DNA from: Bacteroidales bacterium
Lineage (GTDB): Bacteria > Bacteroidota > Bacteroidia > Bacteroidales > UBA1715
NCBI GenBank assembly: GCA_016714605.1
Contig: JADKDL010000008.1
Span: forward strand, 1-64,000
DNA: 64,000 bases
Reading direction: 5' to 3'
The notes below the pieces were generated by a model that saw nothing but the letters and a program-made list of their open reading frames with translations, was not told where the DNA came from and made no database searches. Positions 49,555 through 58,734 of the stretch are shown here, one piece after another. Position 1 is the stretch's first letter; every line of letters starts with the position of its first letter. Made by a program: the position numbers and the translations under genes.

Positions 49555-49583
49555 TTGAAAAAGTCGATTTTGTCTTATCTTTG
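49555..49583 (+). promoter_or_regulatory. Promoter of the DUF4296 gene cluster
   Basis: TTG at 49555-49557 and TATCTTTG at 49576-49583, 18 bases apart, match the Bacteroidota consensus, 19 bases before the start codon. It would drive the genes from 49603 onwards. Confidence 0.65.
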
Positions 49584-49602
49584 GGCTTATATTTAAAATT
49601 AT

Positions 49603-49971
49603 ATGAACAAAGTTATTTTTCTTTTTCTCGGGGTTATCTTCTTTATATCTTGCGGTAGAGACAATGTTGAATATAAAGTAATGCCTCTGTCTGATATTGA
49701 AAAAATTATGTATCAGATTCATTTACATGATGCTCTTAAAGAGGTTCATAGCTCTACCATTCCTGAAGCTACGTTTTATGATTCTACTTATTATTCCGAC
49801 AGTATTTTAAGTAAGTTTGAGATAGATAAAAACACGTTCATGTGGAATGTAATTTATTATTCTCAACTCGATAAAATGGATAAGGTTTATCTTAGAATTA
49901 TTGATAGCTTGGAGAAAGGAAAATCGAATGTGGAAAAATTAAAATTTTTAGAAACCAATAATAATAAATAA
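49603..49971 (+). CDS. DUF4296 lipoprotein
   Basis: A 122-residue lipoprotein: signal MNKVIFLFLGVIFF with lipobox FISC, then the DUF4296 pattern (MPLSDIEKIMYQIHLHDAL, a segment with YDSTYYSDSILSKF, and WNVIYYSQLDKMDKVYLRIIDSLE). This domain occurs only in Bacteroidota and its function is unknown. It ends TAA immediately followed in the same frame by a TTG that opens the next gene. Confidence 0.82.
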   Translation: MNKVIFLFLGVIFFISCGRDNVEYKVMPLSDIEKIMYQIHLHDALKEVHSSTIPEATFYDSTYYSDSILSKFEIDKNTFMWNVIYYSQLDKMDKVYLRIIDSLEKGKSNVEKLKFLETNNNK

Positions 49972-50577
49972 TTGTTTCAACTAAAAATTGTAAGTCATTC
50001 ATTTGAACAAGAAGGCTCTGCCGATGAGGTGAAACATTCTGTTATTCATGCTTTAAGAGGAAAAGGGATGGTGTTTGTTCCTGCATCAGATTCTGAATAT
50101 GGTGTGGAATCTCAGAATTTTATGTTTATCAAACATAAAGGTGTGTTTAAGTTTTCTGTGGTGAACAACTCCTTAAAAGCCGAATTTTTTCTTTCACTTG
50201 AGAGTGTTTTTAAGATTTCAATTTTTGTTTTTCTTCTTTTTGCATTTTTTTCCGCATTTTCTATTCAAGCCTATTTAATTGCTTCATTTACAGTTTCTGT
50301 AGTTCTTTTTTTGCTCGTGGTTTTCTATATGAATAACCATTTTTATAGGGTTTTCAATTTATTTAAAGTTGGTAACGATACTGCCGAAATTCTTACCGAA
50401 ATGCAAATGAAGTGGATTCAAGACCCTAATCTTTGTTCGGCTTGCGGTGCTCAAGTATCTAAATATCATACATTTTGTTGTGATTGTGGGATAAAGGTAG
50501 GCGAACCAAAGCCGTTTTCACGATTTTCTTCAACCGACAGTAGTCTCAATAAAAATTATATGTATCTGAAAAAATGA
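49972..50577 (+). CDS. Two-pass membrane protein with C-terminal zinc ribbon
   Basis: A 201-residue protein, family not recognised. Two adjacent hydrophobic segments lie around residues 82-115 (FKISIFVFLLFAFFSAF and AYLIASFTVSVVLFLLVVF). The C-terminal 50 residues contain a zinc ribbon, CSACG...CCDCG. The TTG start at 49972 follows the DUF4296 stop with no gap and in the same frame; the next gene overlaps its end by four bases (50574-50577), so all three are probably translated in relay. Confidence 0.6.
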   Translation: MFQLKIVSHSFEQEGSADEVKHSVIHALRGKGMVFVPASDSEYGVESQNFMFIKHKGVFKFSVVNNSLKAEFFLSLESVFKISIFVFLLFAFFSAFSIQAYLIASFTVSVVLFLLVVFYMNNHFYRVFNLFKVGNDTAEILTEMQMKWIQDPNLCSACGAQVSKYHTFCCDCGIKVGEPKPFSRFSSTDSSLNKNYMYLKK

Positions 50578-51749
50578 GAAAAATTGCCGCTCAGTATCTT
50601 TTCACCGGTCACGATTTTATTTCTTACCCAATTATATCAGTAAGTCAAGAGGGCGAAATTATTGCTATTGAAGTGGGAATATTGCCAAACAAAGAAATTG
50701 CCGATGTGGAATTTTACAATGGCATACTTTGCCCGGGGTTTGTTAATGCGCATTGCCATTTGGAGTTGTCGCATTTGAGAAATAAGATAGCTCCACATAC
50801 TGGAATTACCGGTTTTGTAAAGCAGATTATAGAGAAGCGCTCTGCCTCTCTCGATGAGGTTTCTGTTGCAATTCAAGCTGCCGATAGAGAGATGTTTAAT
50901 AATGGTATTGTTGCCGTTGGCGATATTTCAAATGGCTTAGATACTGTTCATGTTAAATCTATCAGCTCTATTTATTATCATACTTTTGTAGAGGTTTTTT
51001 CGAGAGATACAAAACCCGACAATCAAGTTTTTTCAACTGCTTTTGATTTGCTCAATGAATTTAAACATGCCGATGTTGTGCCTCACGCCTCATATTCGGT
51101 ATCAAATAAACTTTTTGATGCGTTGAAAGATTACTTCAGTGAATATGAAGATAGGTTGTACTCAATTCATAATCAGGAATCTGCTGCCGAAAATGCTTTT
51201 TTCTCAAGTTCTGATGGCGAGTTATATTCCTTCATAAATAAAGGCAAGAGTGCGAACGATATGAAATTCTCTGCAAATTCGGCCATAGAATTTTTGATGC
51301 AGTATTTACCGGTTAAAAACAATAAAATATTGATTCATAATACCTTTATCAGTCATTCAGATATACAAACTCTAGAAAGAAATTTCGGTGCTGATACTTT
51401 GTATTTTTGTCTCTGTCCGAATTCTAATTTGTTTATTGAAAATGTTATACCTCCTTTAGATTTGTTGCGTAGTTCGGCTTTTCCTATTTGTATAGGGACA
51501 GATAGTTTGGCTTCTAATTATACTTTGTCTGTTCTTGATGAATTGAAAGCCTTATCTGCTGCTTTTCCTCATGTACCATTGAAGGAATTACTCACGTGGG
51601 CTACTTATAATGGGGCTAAGGCATTAAAGGTAGATTCTTTGTTTGGTGAGGTTACCGTGGGGCGAAAACCCGGACTGATTCTGTTGGAGAATGTCGATTT
51701 GAATAGTTTGCGTTTAAACAATTCTACAGGTGTTAGAAGAGTTATTTAA
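50574..51749 (+). CDS. Amidohydrolase (aminodeoxyfutalosine deaminase/chlorohydrolase-like)
   Basis: A 391-residue member of the metal-dependent amidohydrolase superfamily (MtaD/TrzN-like branch). The metal and catalytic residues are visible: NAHCHLELSHL (HxH), SIHNQESAAE, ILIHNTFI and GTDSLASN (Asp). In Bacteroidota close relatives are annotated as aminofutalosine deaminase of the alternative menaquinone route, but no mqn genes lie nearby, so only hydrolytic deamination of an amine on a ring or nucleoside is reasonable. Its ATG overlaps the preceding stop by four bases. Confidence 0.8.
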   Translation: MRKIAAQYLFTGHDFISYPIISVSQEGEIIAIEVGILPNKEIADVEFYNGILCPGFVNAHCHLELSHLRNKIAPHTGITGFVKQIIEKRSASLDEVSVAIQAADREMFNNGIVAVGDISNGLDTVHVKSISSIYYHTFVEVFSRDTKPDNQVFSTAFDLLNEFKHADVVPHASYSVSNKLFDALKDYFSEYEDRLYSIHNQESAAENAFFSSSDGELYSFINKGKSANDMKFSANSAIEFLMQYLPVKNNKILIHNTFISHSDIQTLERNFGADTLYFCLCPNSNLFIENVIPPLDLLRSSAFPICIGTDSLASNYTLSVLDELKALSAAFPHVPLKELLTWATYNGAKALKVDSLFGEVTVGRKPGLILLENVDLNSLRLNNSTGVRRVI

Positions 51750-51779
51750 AATATTTTTTAATTTTGAAATAAAAAAATC

Positions 51780-52376
51780 ATGTTTTCAGGAATTGTAGAA
51801 GAAGCTGCCACTGTTGTAGCAATTGAAAAAGAGCAAGAAAATGTACATTTTACGGTCACTTGCGGATTTGTATCTGAACTTAAAATAGACCAGAGCATAG
51901 CTCATAATGGTGTTTGTCTTACGGTTGTGAAAAAAACTGCCGACTCATATACTGTTACCGCTATTAAAGAAACCTTGTTGAAATCAAATTTGGGTTTTCT
52001 AAAGGCTGGCGATAAAATAAATCTGGAGCGCAGTATGCTTATGAACGGTCGCCTCGACGGACATATAGTTCAAGGTCATGTAGATCAAACGGCAACTTGT
52101 AGTAGTGTTGTTGAAGCCGATGGTAGTTGGTATTTTACGTTTGAATACGAACCTTTACAATCAGACTATATTACTGTAGAAAAAGGCTCTGTATGCGTGA
52201 ATGGTGTAAGTCTTACGGTTGTAAATTCACAGGCTAAATCTTTTCAAGTAGCAATTATTCCTTATACGTATAATTTTACCAATTTCCATCAGATTAAAAA
52301 AGGAACAGTTGTTAATTTAGAATTCGATATTATTGGTAAATACGTTTCGAGATATATTTCGGCTCTGAAAAAATAG
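51780..52376 (+). CDS. ribE: Riboflavin synthase, alpha chain
   Basis: Dismutates two molecules of 6,7-dimethyl-8-ribityllumazine to riboflavin, the last step of riboflavin synthesis. The 198 residues consist of two similar lumazine-binding beta-barrels. The first opens with the invariant MFSGIVEE and holds NGVCLTV; the second begins near residue 98 (GHIVQGHVD) and holds NGVSLTVV. A C-terminal helix for trimer formation follows. It lies 30 bases after the amidohydrolase gene. The other rib genes are not here. Confidence 0.96.
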   Translation: MFSGIVEEAATVVAIEKEQENVHFTVTCGFVSELKIDQSIAHNGVCLTVVKKTADSYTVTAIKETLLKSNLGFLKAGDKINLERSMLMNGRLDGHIVQGHVDQTATCSSVVEADGSWYFTFEYEPLQSDYITVEKGSVCVNGVSLTVVNSQAKSFQVAIIPYTYNFTNFHQIKKGTVVNLEFDIIGKYVSRYISALKK

Positions 52377-52430
52377 TATTGATTATTTATTTCATAATTC
52401 TTTATTACAAACAATTTAAAAGCATTTTAA

Positions 52431-53126
52431 GTGAACATTAGAAGTCTTTTTTCAGATTTCTTTTTATTGTTTTTCCCTGATTTCTGTGAAGCCTGCAATA
52501 GTGTTTTACTTAAAGGCGAAAATGTAATATGTACTAAATGTTTGCATGATTTGCCGCGTACTCGTTATCATAATTTTTCCGATAATAAAATATCTTTGTT
52601 ATTCTGGGGCAGAGTGCCGTTTGCAAAGGCAACGGCGTTTATGTTTTATCGGAAAGATTCTCGTTATGCTGAGCTGTTTCATAAACTCAAATACAATTCT
52701 AAAAAGAATATTGGTGTTTTGCTAGGAGAAATGTTTGCAGTTGAGCTGCAAGATTCACAATTTCTCGCTGATATTGATATTCTTTTGCCGGTACCCTTGC
52801 ACAAAAAAAGATTGAAAATTAGAGGTTACAATCAAAGTGAAGTAATTGCTCTAGGAATGCAAAAGAAATGTACACTCTCTATAGATGTTACTAGTATTAA
52901 GAGAGTTGTCTATAATCTAACGCAGACAAAGAAAAATAAAGAATCGAGATTTACCAATGTTAGTAATATTTTTAGTGTGGTAGATGTTGCATCGCTAGCA
53001 AATAAACATGTGTTGGTTGTCGATGATATTGTAACTACCGGAGCTACACTTGAATCTTTTATCCATGAAATAGAAAAGATTCAAGGAATTAAAATTAGCA
53101 TAGCTACAGTTGGTATTGCAGAATAA
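52431..53126 (+). CDS. ComF family phosphoribosyltransferase
   Basis: A 231-residue protein read from a GTG at 52431. The N-terminal zinc-finger-like region has CEAC and CTKC (residues 20-40), and the type I phosphoribosyltransferase domain has PRPP loop VLVVDDIVTTGAT near residues 197-209 plus LPVPLHKKRLKIRGYNQSE. ComF-type proteins take part in DNA uptake in some bacteria; in Bacteroidota this remains unproven. The GTG start is required, since no in-frame ATG precedes the zinc finger. Confidence 0.88.
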   Translation: MNIRSLFSDFFLLFFPDFCEACNSVLLKGENVICTKCLHDLPRTRYHNFSDNKISLLFWGRVPFAKATAFMFYRKDSRYAELFHKLKYNSKKNIGVLLGEMFAVELQDSQFLADIDILLPVPLHKKRLKIRGYNQSEVIALGMQKKCTLSIDVTSIKRVVYNLTQTKKNKESRFTNVSNIFSVVDVASLANKHVLVVDDIVTTGATLESFIHEIEKIQGIKISIATVGIAE

Positions 53127-53158
53127 TAAATGTTTTTGATGTGAGATTTTACTCTCTC

Positions 53159-53192
53159 TTGAATGTTACAAATGTTAAAAATATTATCTTTG
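53159..53192 (+). promoter_or_regulatory. Promoter of the trpBA-hisH operon
   Basis: TTG at 53159-53161 and TATCTTTG at 53185-53192. The spacing of 23 bases is at the long end for Bacteroidota. It lies 23 bases before the trpB start. No leader peptide rich in Trp was seen. Confidence 0.5.
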
Positions 53193-53215
53193 TGTATTAA
53201 AACTATATTTATATC

Positions 53216-54403
53216 ATGAAGTATCAGGTAGACGAGAGAGGGTATTATGGAAACTTTGGAGGTGCATATATTCCCGAACTTCTTTTCAAAAACATAGAAA
53301 CACTTAAAGATAATTATCTGAAAATTATAGAATCAGATAGCTTTCAAAAAGAATATAAAAGACTTTTACAACAGTATGTAGGTCGACCTACGCCGCTTTA
53401 TCCTGCAAAAAGACTTTCTGAAAAGTACAATACCAACATTTTTCTCAAAAGAGAAGATTTAACACATACCGGAGCTCACAAAATAAATAATACTATAGGG
53501 CAAATACTTATAGCAAAAGCTTTGGGCAAAACGAGAATAATTGCCGAAACCGGAGCCGGACAACATGGTGTTGCTACTGCTACCGTTTGTGCCCTTATGG
53601 GTATGGAGTGTGTTGTTTATATGGGCAAAATAGATGTAGAGAGGCAGATGCCAAATGTGAGAAAAATGCAAATGCTTGGAGCAAAAGTAGAGCCCGTTAT
53701 ATCTGGTAGTATGACCTTGAAAGATGCTACTAATGAAGCCATAAGAGATTGGATTAATAATGCTGAAAATACATTCTATATAATTGGTTCTGTTGTTGGT
53801 CCACATCCGTATCCTGATATGGTTGCCCGTTTGCAGTCGGTTATAAGCGAGGAGATTAAAGTTCAACTTAAAGAACTGACCGGTAAAGACAAGCCCGATT
53901 ATATTATAGCTTGTGTAGGTGGTGGAAGCAATGCTGCCGGAGCTTATTATCATTTTGTTGAGGATGAATCGGTAAAACTTATTTCGGTTGAAGCTGCCGG
54001 ACATGGTGTTGATTCCGGAGAAAGTGCAGCTACTACCGTGCTTGGTAAGGTTGGTGTGATACATTCGAGCAAAACCTTACTCATGCAAACAGATGATGGT
54101 CAGATTATTGAGCCATATTCAATTTCTGCCGGACTCGATTATCCTGGTATTGGCCCTTTTCATGCCCATTTGTTCGAGACAAAGCGTGCTACAGTGTTAA
54201 ATGCTACCGATAAAGAGGCGTTAACCGCAGCTTTTATGCTTACCAAGTTAGAAGGAATTATACCTGCTCTAGAATCTTCTCATGCTCTTGCTGCTTTAGA
54301 AAAAATCAAGTTTCAAAAAGACGATGTAGTTGTGGTAAGTCTTTCTGGTAGAGGCGATAAAGATATGGAAACATATCTAAAATATATAGATACTTACAAG
54401 TAA
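53216..54403 (+). CDS. trpB: Tryptophan synthase beta chain
   Basis: PLP enzyme joining indole to L-serine to give L-tryptophan. The 395 residues match TrpB1: the N-terminal YGNFGGAYIPELL, GRPTPLYPA, the PLP lysine in HTGAHKINNT, the AGAGQHGVA-type loop as ETGAGQHGVATA, CVGGGSNAAG (phosphate binding), and SAGLDYPGIGP. It is the first gene of an operon with trpA and hisH. The remaining trp genes (trpE, D, C, F) are not in the window. Confidence 0.97.
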   Translation: MKYQVDERGYYGNFGGAYIPELLFKNIETLKDNYLKIIESDSFQKEYKRLLQQYVGRPTPLYPAKRLSEKYNTNIFLKREDLTHTGAHKINNTIGQILIAKALGKTRIIAETGAGQHGVATATVCALMGMECVVYMGKIDVERQMPNVRKMQMLGAKVEPVISGSMTLKDATNEAIRDWINNAENTFYIIGSVVGPHPYPDMVARLQSVISEEIKVQLKELTGKDKPDYIIACVGGGSNAAGAYYHFVEDESVKLISVEAAGHGVDSGESAATTVLGKVGVIHSSKTLLMQTDDGQIIEPYSISAGLDYPGIGPFHAHLFETKRATVLNATDKEALTAAFMLTKLEGIIPALESSHALAALEKIKFQKDDVVVVSLSGRGDKDMETYLKYIDTYK

Positions 54404-54416
54404 TTTAGACTTTACA

Positions 54417-54439
54417 TTTGCACAGAGCTTTTGTGCAAA
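54417..54439 (+). other. Hairpin between trpB and trpA
   Basis: Perfect 8-bp stem TTTGCACA / TGTGCAAA with a 7-base loop, 14 bases after trpB stops and about 20 bases before trpA begins. There is no T tract, so it is not a simple terminator; it may mark RNA processing or adjust the trpA/trpB ratio. Confidence 0.45.
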
Positions 54440-54459
54440 AACCTATAATAGTATAGATA

Positions 54460-55236
54460 ATGAATAGAATAAACGCATTATTTCAAAAAAAGAAGAAAGA
54501 TATTCTTTCAATATATTTTACTGCCGGACATCCTAAGTTAAATCAAACAGCGGTTATTATTAAAGAACTAGAAGCCTCTGGTGTCGATTTGATTGAGGTT
54601 GGAATGCCTTTTAGCGATCCCGTTGCCGATGGTTTGGTTATACAGCAGAGTAGTGCCAAAGCTTTGGAAAATGGAATGACTGTAAATTTACTGTTTGAAC
54701 AGTTGGAATCTATCAGAAAAGAAGTGTCTATTCCTCTCATCCTCATGGGGTATTACAATCCTATAATGCAATATGGCGTAGAACGATTTATTGAAAAATG
54801 CAGCAATATTGGTATCGATGGGGTTATCATTCCTGATTTGCCTCTTTTTGAATACAAATTACATTACAAAGAAATTTTTGATAAGCACAATATAAAATGT
54901 ATATTCTTGGTTGGTCCGGATACTACCGATGAAAGAGTTCGTGAAATTGATAACTCGAGCGATTCTTTTATTTATGTTGTATCATCGTCGGCAACCACCG
55001 GAATAAAAACCGGATTTTCCGATTCGCAAATTTCATATTTCGCTAGAATAGCTGCTTTTAAATTGAAAAATCCAATCCTTATCGGCTTTGGTATTTCTGA
55101 CAATAGCACCTATTCCAAAGCTTGTGAATATGCTAATGGAGCAATAATAGGAAGTGCCTTTGTAAAAGCTGTTTCCGCAGATCCGAATGTACATACAAGT
55201 GTAACTAAATTTATTTCAGCCATTAAAGGAAAATAA
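54460..55236 (+). CDS. trpA: Tryptophan synthase alpha chain
   Basis: Splits indole-3-glycerol phosphate to indole, which is channelled to TrpB. The 258-residue TIM barrel has the catalytic Glu in LIEVGMPFSDPVADG and Asp in the same segment, GYYNPI, GVIIPDLP and the phosphate-binding end IGFGIS...GAIIGSAFVK. Follows trpB after 56 bases that contain a hairpin. Confidence 0.96.
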   Translation: MNRINALFQKKKKDILSIYFTAGHPKLNQTAVIIKELEASGVDLIEVGMPFSDPVADGLVIQQSSAKALENGMTVNLLFEQLESIRKEVSIPLILMGYYNPIMQYGVERFIEKCSNIGIDGVIIPDLPLFEYKLHYKEIFDKHNIKCIFLVGPDTTDERVREIDNSSDSFIYVVSSSATTGIKTGFSDSQISYFARIAAFKLKNPILIGFGISDNSTYSKACEYANGAIIGSAFVKAVSADPNVHTSVTKFISAIKGK

Positions 55237-55240
55237 TATA

Positions 55241-55822
55241 GTGAAAGTAGCAATAGTAAAATATAATGCAGGTAATATACAATCGGTAAGCTATGCGCTT
55301 AATCGTTTGGGAATAACTCCCATCATTACAGACGATGTAAATGAATTACAGACAGCTGATAAAGTTATTTTCCCCGGTGTAGGCGAAGCTCGTGCTGCAA
55401 TGGATTATCTAAATGCAAAAGGTTTAGTACCTGTGCTTAAATCATTAAAACAGCCATTTTTGGGTATTTGTTTGGGTATGCAGCTTATGTGTAATCATAG
55501 CGAAGAGCGTGATGCTGAATGTCTTGGAATATTTGATGTGCAGGTTAAAAAATTTCCGGCATTAGAAAAAGTGCCGCACATGGGTTGGAATACTATTCAT
55601 AGTTTACAATCAAAATTGCTTACAGATTTACCCGAGAATGCTTACATGTACTTTGTGCATAGTTATTATGCCGAAATTTGTCCTGATACTATCTGTAGTT
55701 GTAATTATATTCTTGATTTTTCTGCCGGTTTGCAAAAAGATAATTTTTTCGCATTTCAGTTTCACCCCGAAAAAAGTGGAACTGATGGTGAACAAATACT
55801 TAAAAATTTCATCAATATATAA
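55241..55822 (+). CDS. hisH: Imidazole glycerol phosphate synthase glutaminase subunit HisH
   Basis: Class I glutamine amidotransferase that supplies ammonia to HisF in histidine synthesis. The 193 residues show NAGNIQSV at the start, FPGVGEA (oxyanion strand), the nucleophile Cys in GICLGMQLM near residue 77, HMGWN, and the His-Glu pair in FHPEKSG. It starts with GTG four bases after trpA, so it is in the tryptophan operon. No hisF or other his gene is nearby, unusual since HisH needs HisF. Confidence 0.94.
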   Translation: MKVAIVKYNAGNIQSVSYALNRLGITPIITDDVNELQTADKVIFPGVGEARAAMDYLNAKGLVPVLKSLKQPFLGICLGMQLMCNHSEERDAECLGIFDVQVKKFPALEKVPHMGWNTIHSLQSKLLTDLPENAYMYFVHSYYAEICPDTICSCNYILDFSAGLQKDNFFAFQFHPEKSGTDGEQILKNFINI

Positions 55823-55854
55823 TATTTTCTAAAAAAATTAGTTATTTAGCATAA

Positions 55855-58554
55855 GTGAATAAAAAAAAAACGGTGCAAAGAACCTTTAAAACAATAATAC
55901 TGCTATTAAGTTTGGTTTTCATTTTAGTTTCGTGTTCAACAAAAAAGAATACGGCTATTACGAGAGCCTATCATAATCTTACTGCTCATTATAATGTGTA
56001 TTTTAATGGTAATGAGGCTTATAAAGAGGGCGTTAAACTAGTAGAAGAAACACACAAAGATAATTATGGTAAAATATTACCTGTTTTTATCCATTCAGAC
56101 AAAGAGGCATTAGCTGCTGCTAGCGCTAAAATGGATAGAGCAATAGAAAAGTCATCAAAGCTTATTTTGTTGCACTCAATTACGGTAAAACCAAAACTGC
56201 CTAGTGGTCAAATGTCTGACAAACAACGTGTTTTTTATGCAAAAAAAGAATATTGCAATTGGGTAGATAATGCTTATTTTTTAATGGGCAAATCTTATTT
56301 CTATAAGCAAGATTACTATAATGCTACCAAAAACTTCGAATATCTTGCCACTGAATATAAAAATGAACCTATTCATTTCGATGCAATGCTTTGGATGGCG
56401 TTTACTAAAGCAGAATCTGGCTTCTATGAAGATGCACGCATTGTACTAGATATGATGTTGCAAGAAGAAAAGCCCCTCAGTCCACAAATGAATTCTGATA
56501 TATATGCAGTTTATGCCGATACATATATCAAAGAATCAAATTTTGTTCTCGCCCCTGATATGCTCCAAAAGGCAATAGAATTCACAACAAACAAAAAGAA
56601 AAAAAGAAGATATATTTATATTTTAGCGCAACTGCATCAAATAAATAAATTAAAAACAAAAGCTGCCGAATCTTATGAGTTGGTGCTTGGAATGAACCCT
56701 TCTTATGAAATGGCATTTAATGCTAAAATAAATTTAGCAACTTCATTTGATAATAATTCCGGAAATAGCGATTACGTGCTTAAAATGCTTAAGAAGTTAT
56801 TGAAAGATTCTAAAAATAGTGAGTTTCAAGATCAAATATATTTTGCAATGGCAAATATATATAGTGAAAAAGGAGATGTTGAGAATGCTTTTAAATATTA
56901 TAAACTTTCTATAAAAAAGGTAACCGTAAATACAGAACAGAAAGCTCTTGCCTATTTGGCTTTGGGTGAAATCTATTATAATGACAAAGATTATATTAGT
57001 TCGCAACCATATTACGATAGTTGTATGAGTTTCTTGCCTACAGATTATAGAAACTATAGTATGGTAAAAGAAAGAAGTTCTAATTTGAATGAATTAGCCA
57101 AGAATTATAATATTGTAAAAGAACAAGACAGTTTGCAGAATATTGCAAAAATGCCTGTTAAAGAGAGAAATGCTATCATTAATTTTAAAATTGCAGAATA
57201 CCAAAAGCAGGTTGAAGCTGAAAAATTGCAAAAAGCAGAAAGCGACAAGAATTCAGCCCTTTTTGCGCAAGATTTTGGCGTGAATAATAATAATGTAGCT
57301 GGGAAATTTTATTTCTACAATGTAACACTTTTGAATTTAGGAAAAACCGAATTCGTTAAGAAATGGGGCGACAGACCACTTGAAGATAATTGGAGAAGAA
57401 AAAACAAATCAAAAACAACAATACTTGATTTAGAAGAAGAGGCCGATTCGGTTGCCGATGAACCTGTTGTTAGTAATAAGGCTAGTGCAGCATATTACTT
57501 ACAGAATATTCCTCTTACCGATTCTTTAATGCTTAAATCTAATAAGCTCATAGAAGAGGCTTTGTTTCAGCTAGGTGCTGTTTACATGAATAAATTCGAC
57601 TTGCTCAATGAAGCTATTGCCGCTTATGAGGATTTGGTTAAGCGTTTCCCTTCAAGCGAATACATGTCTATGGTGTATTATTATCTACATGTGTTGTATG
57701 ACAAAAATAATGACCCTGTTAACGCCGAAAGATGTAAAAATTATGTAATGAAAAATTTCCCTGAATCGGTTTTTGCAAAAGCACTTTCAGACCCAAATTA
57801 TTTAAAAGAGTATAGAAAAAATGAAATTTTAGTAGATAAGTTATATAGAACTACTTATATAGCTTATATGAATAACGAGTATAATACTGTTTTTGCAAAT
57901 GTATCTGAAGCAAAAGAAAAATATAAAGATTCATATTTATTGCCTCGTTTTGATTTGCTTTCAACATTAGCAAATGGAAAAATATCGAGTCTGTCAAAGT
58001 TGAAATTAGATTTAATAGAATTTACAAAGAAGTATAAGTCAGACTCTGCCGCGGTATTGGCTCAGCGCATTATTGACTATATAGAAGATCCTGCCGTTGA
58101 TAGTATGCTTAATGCCGCAGCCGCAGCTGGTGCAACAGGTAGTGAAATAGCTTCTGAATATAAACCAATTCAGAATGAGCCTGAAATATATTTCTTTAAG
58201 GAAAACACCAAGCATTTTTATGTAATAGCTGTTAAAAATGAAACAGCATGGGTGAATCGATTGAAATTTAACTTGATTAACTTCAACTTAGATTATTTTA
58301 GTAATTTCAATTTCGTTGTAGAAGATAAATCCCTAAGTGGCAAGGTCGCGTTGATTCTTATTCACTCTTTAGCAGATGCGGGTCAAGCTCTGAATTATAT
58401 AGATTTGGTGAATCTTAGTGCCGAGATATTTGAAGGTGTAGATCGAAAAAATATTGAGCATTTTGTAATTGATGAAGCCAATTATAATACTATGCTCAAA
58501 GAAGGAAATACTATAAGATATTTAGAATTTTACAGAGAAAATTATTTGAGATAA
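55855..58554 (+). CDS. porW: T9SS TPR lipoprotein PorW/SprE
   Basis: An 899-residue lipoprotein matching the PorW/SprE family, an outer-membrane-associated component required for type IX secretion and, in gliding species, motility. It starts at a GTG (NKKKTVQRTFK), has a lipobox LVSCS near residue 27 and the family opening ITRAYHNLTAHYNVYFNGNE. Many TPR-like helical repeats follow (for example AYFLMGKSYFYKQDYYNATK, and AYLALGEIYYNDKDYISSQP). A charged segment near 520-540 separates two helical halves. It is 180 bases upstream of porX, so structural and regulatory T9SS genes are neighbours. No frameshift. Confidence 0.88.
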   Translation: MNKKKTVQRTFKTIILLLSLVFILVSCSTKKNTAITRAYHNLTAHYNVYFNGNEAYKEGVKLVEETHKDNYGKILPVFIHSDKEALAAASAKMDRAIEKSSKLILLHSITVKPKLPSGQMSDKQRVFYAKKEYCNWVDNAYFLMGKSYFYKQDYYNATKNFEYLATEYKNEPIHFDAMLWMAFTKAESGFYEDARIVLDMMLQEEKPLSPQMNSDIYAVYADTYIKESNFVLAPDMLQKAIEFTTNKKKKRRYIYILAQLHQINKLKTKAAESYELVLGMNPSYEMAFNAKINLATSFDNNSGNSDYVLKMLKKLLKDSKNSEFQDQIYFAMANIYSEKGDVENAFKYYKLSIKKVTVNTEQKALAYLALGEIYYNDKDYISSQPYYDSCMSFLPTDYRNYSMVKERSSNLNELAKNYNIVKEQDSLQNIAKMPVKERNAIINFKIAEYQKQVEAEKLQKAESDKNSALFAQDFGVNNNNVAGKFYFYNVTLLNLGKTEFVKKWGDRPLEDNWRRKNKSKTTILDLEEEADSVADEPVVSNKASAAYYLQNIPLTDSLMLKSNKLIEEALFQLGAVYMNKFDLLNEAIAAYEDLVKRFPSSEYMSMVYYYLHVLYDKNNDPVNAERCKNYVMKNFPESVFAKALSDPNYLKEYRKNEILVDKLYRTTYIAYMNNEYNTVFANVSEAKEKYKDSYLLPRFDLLSTLANGKISSLSKLKLDLIEFTKKYKSDSAAVLAQRIIDYIEDPAVDSMLNAAAAAGATGSEIASEYKPIQNEPEIYFFKENTKHFYVIAVKNETAWVNRLKFNLINFNLDYFSNFNFVVEDKSLSGKVALILIHSLADAGQALNYIDLVNLSAEIFEGVDRKNIEHFVIDEANYNTMLKEGNTIRYLEFYRENYLR

Positions 58555-58734
58555 ATTTAATTTTCTAACAATTATTAAATGTCTATTAGTTAAGAATTTT
58601 GTTCCCAATTAAATCCTGTCAGGGATTTAGTTTCTTATTTTGATTTGACTATATGTCAAAAAAAAAAAATCATATAGATTCCGACCAAGTTGTAACACCA
58701 TAAATTTTACTTAATTAGAGATTAAAATCAACAG

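Noticed and set aside
53459..54064. Minus-strand open frame of 201 codons
   Set aside because: Antisense shadow of trpB; composition is that of a complementary strand of a coding region.
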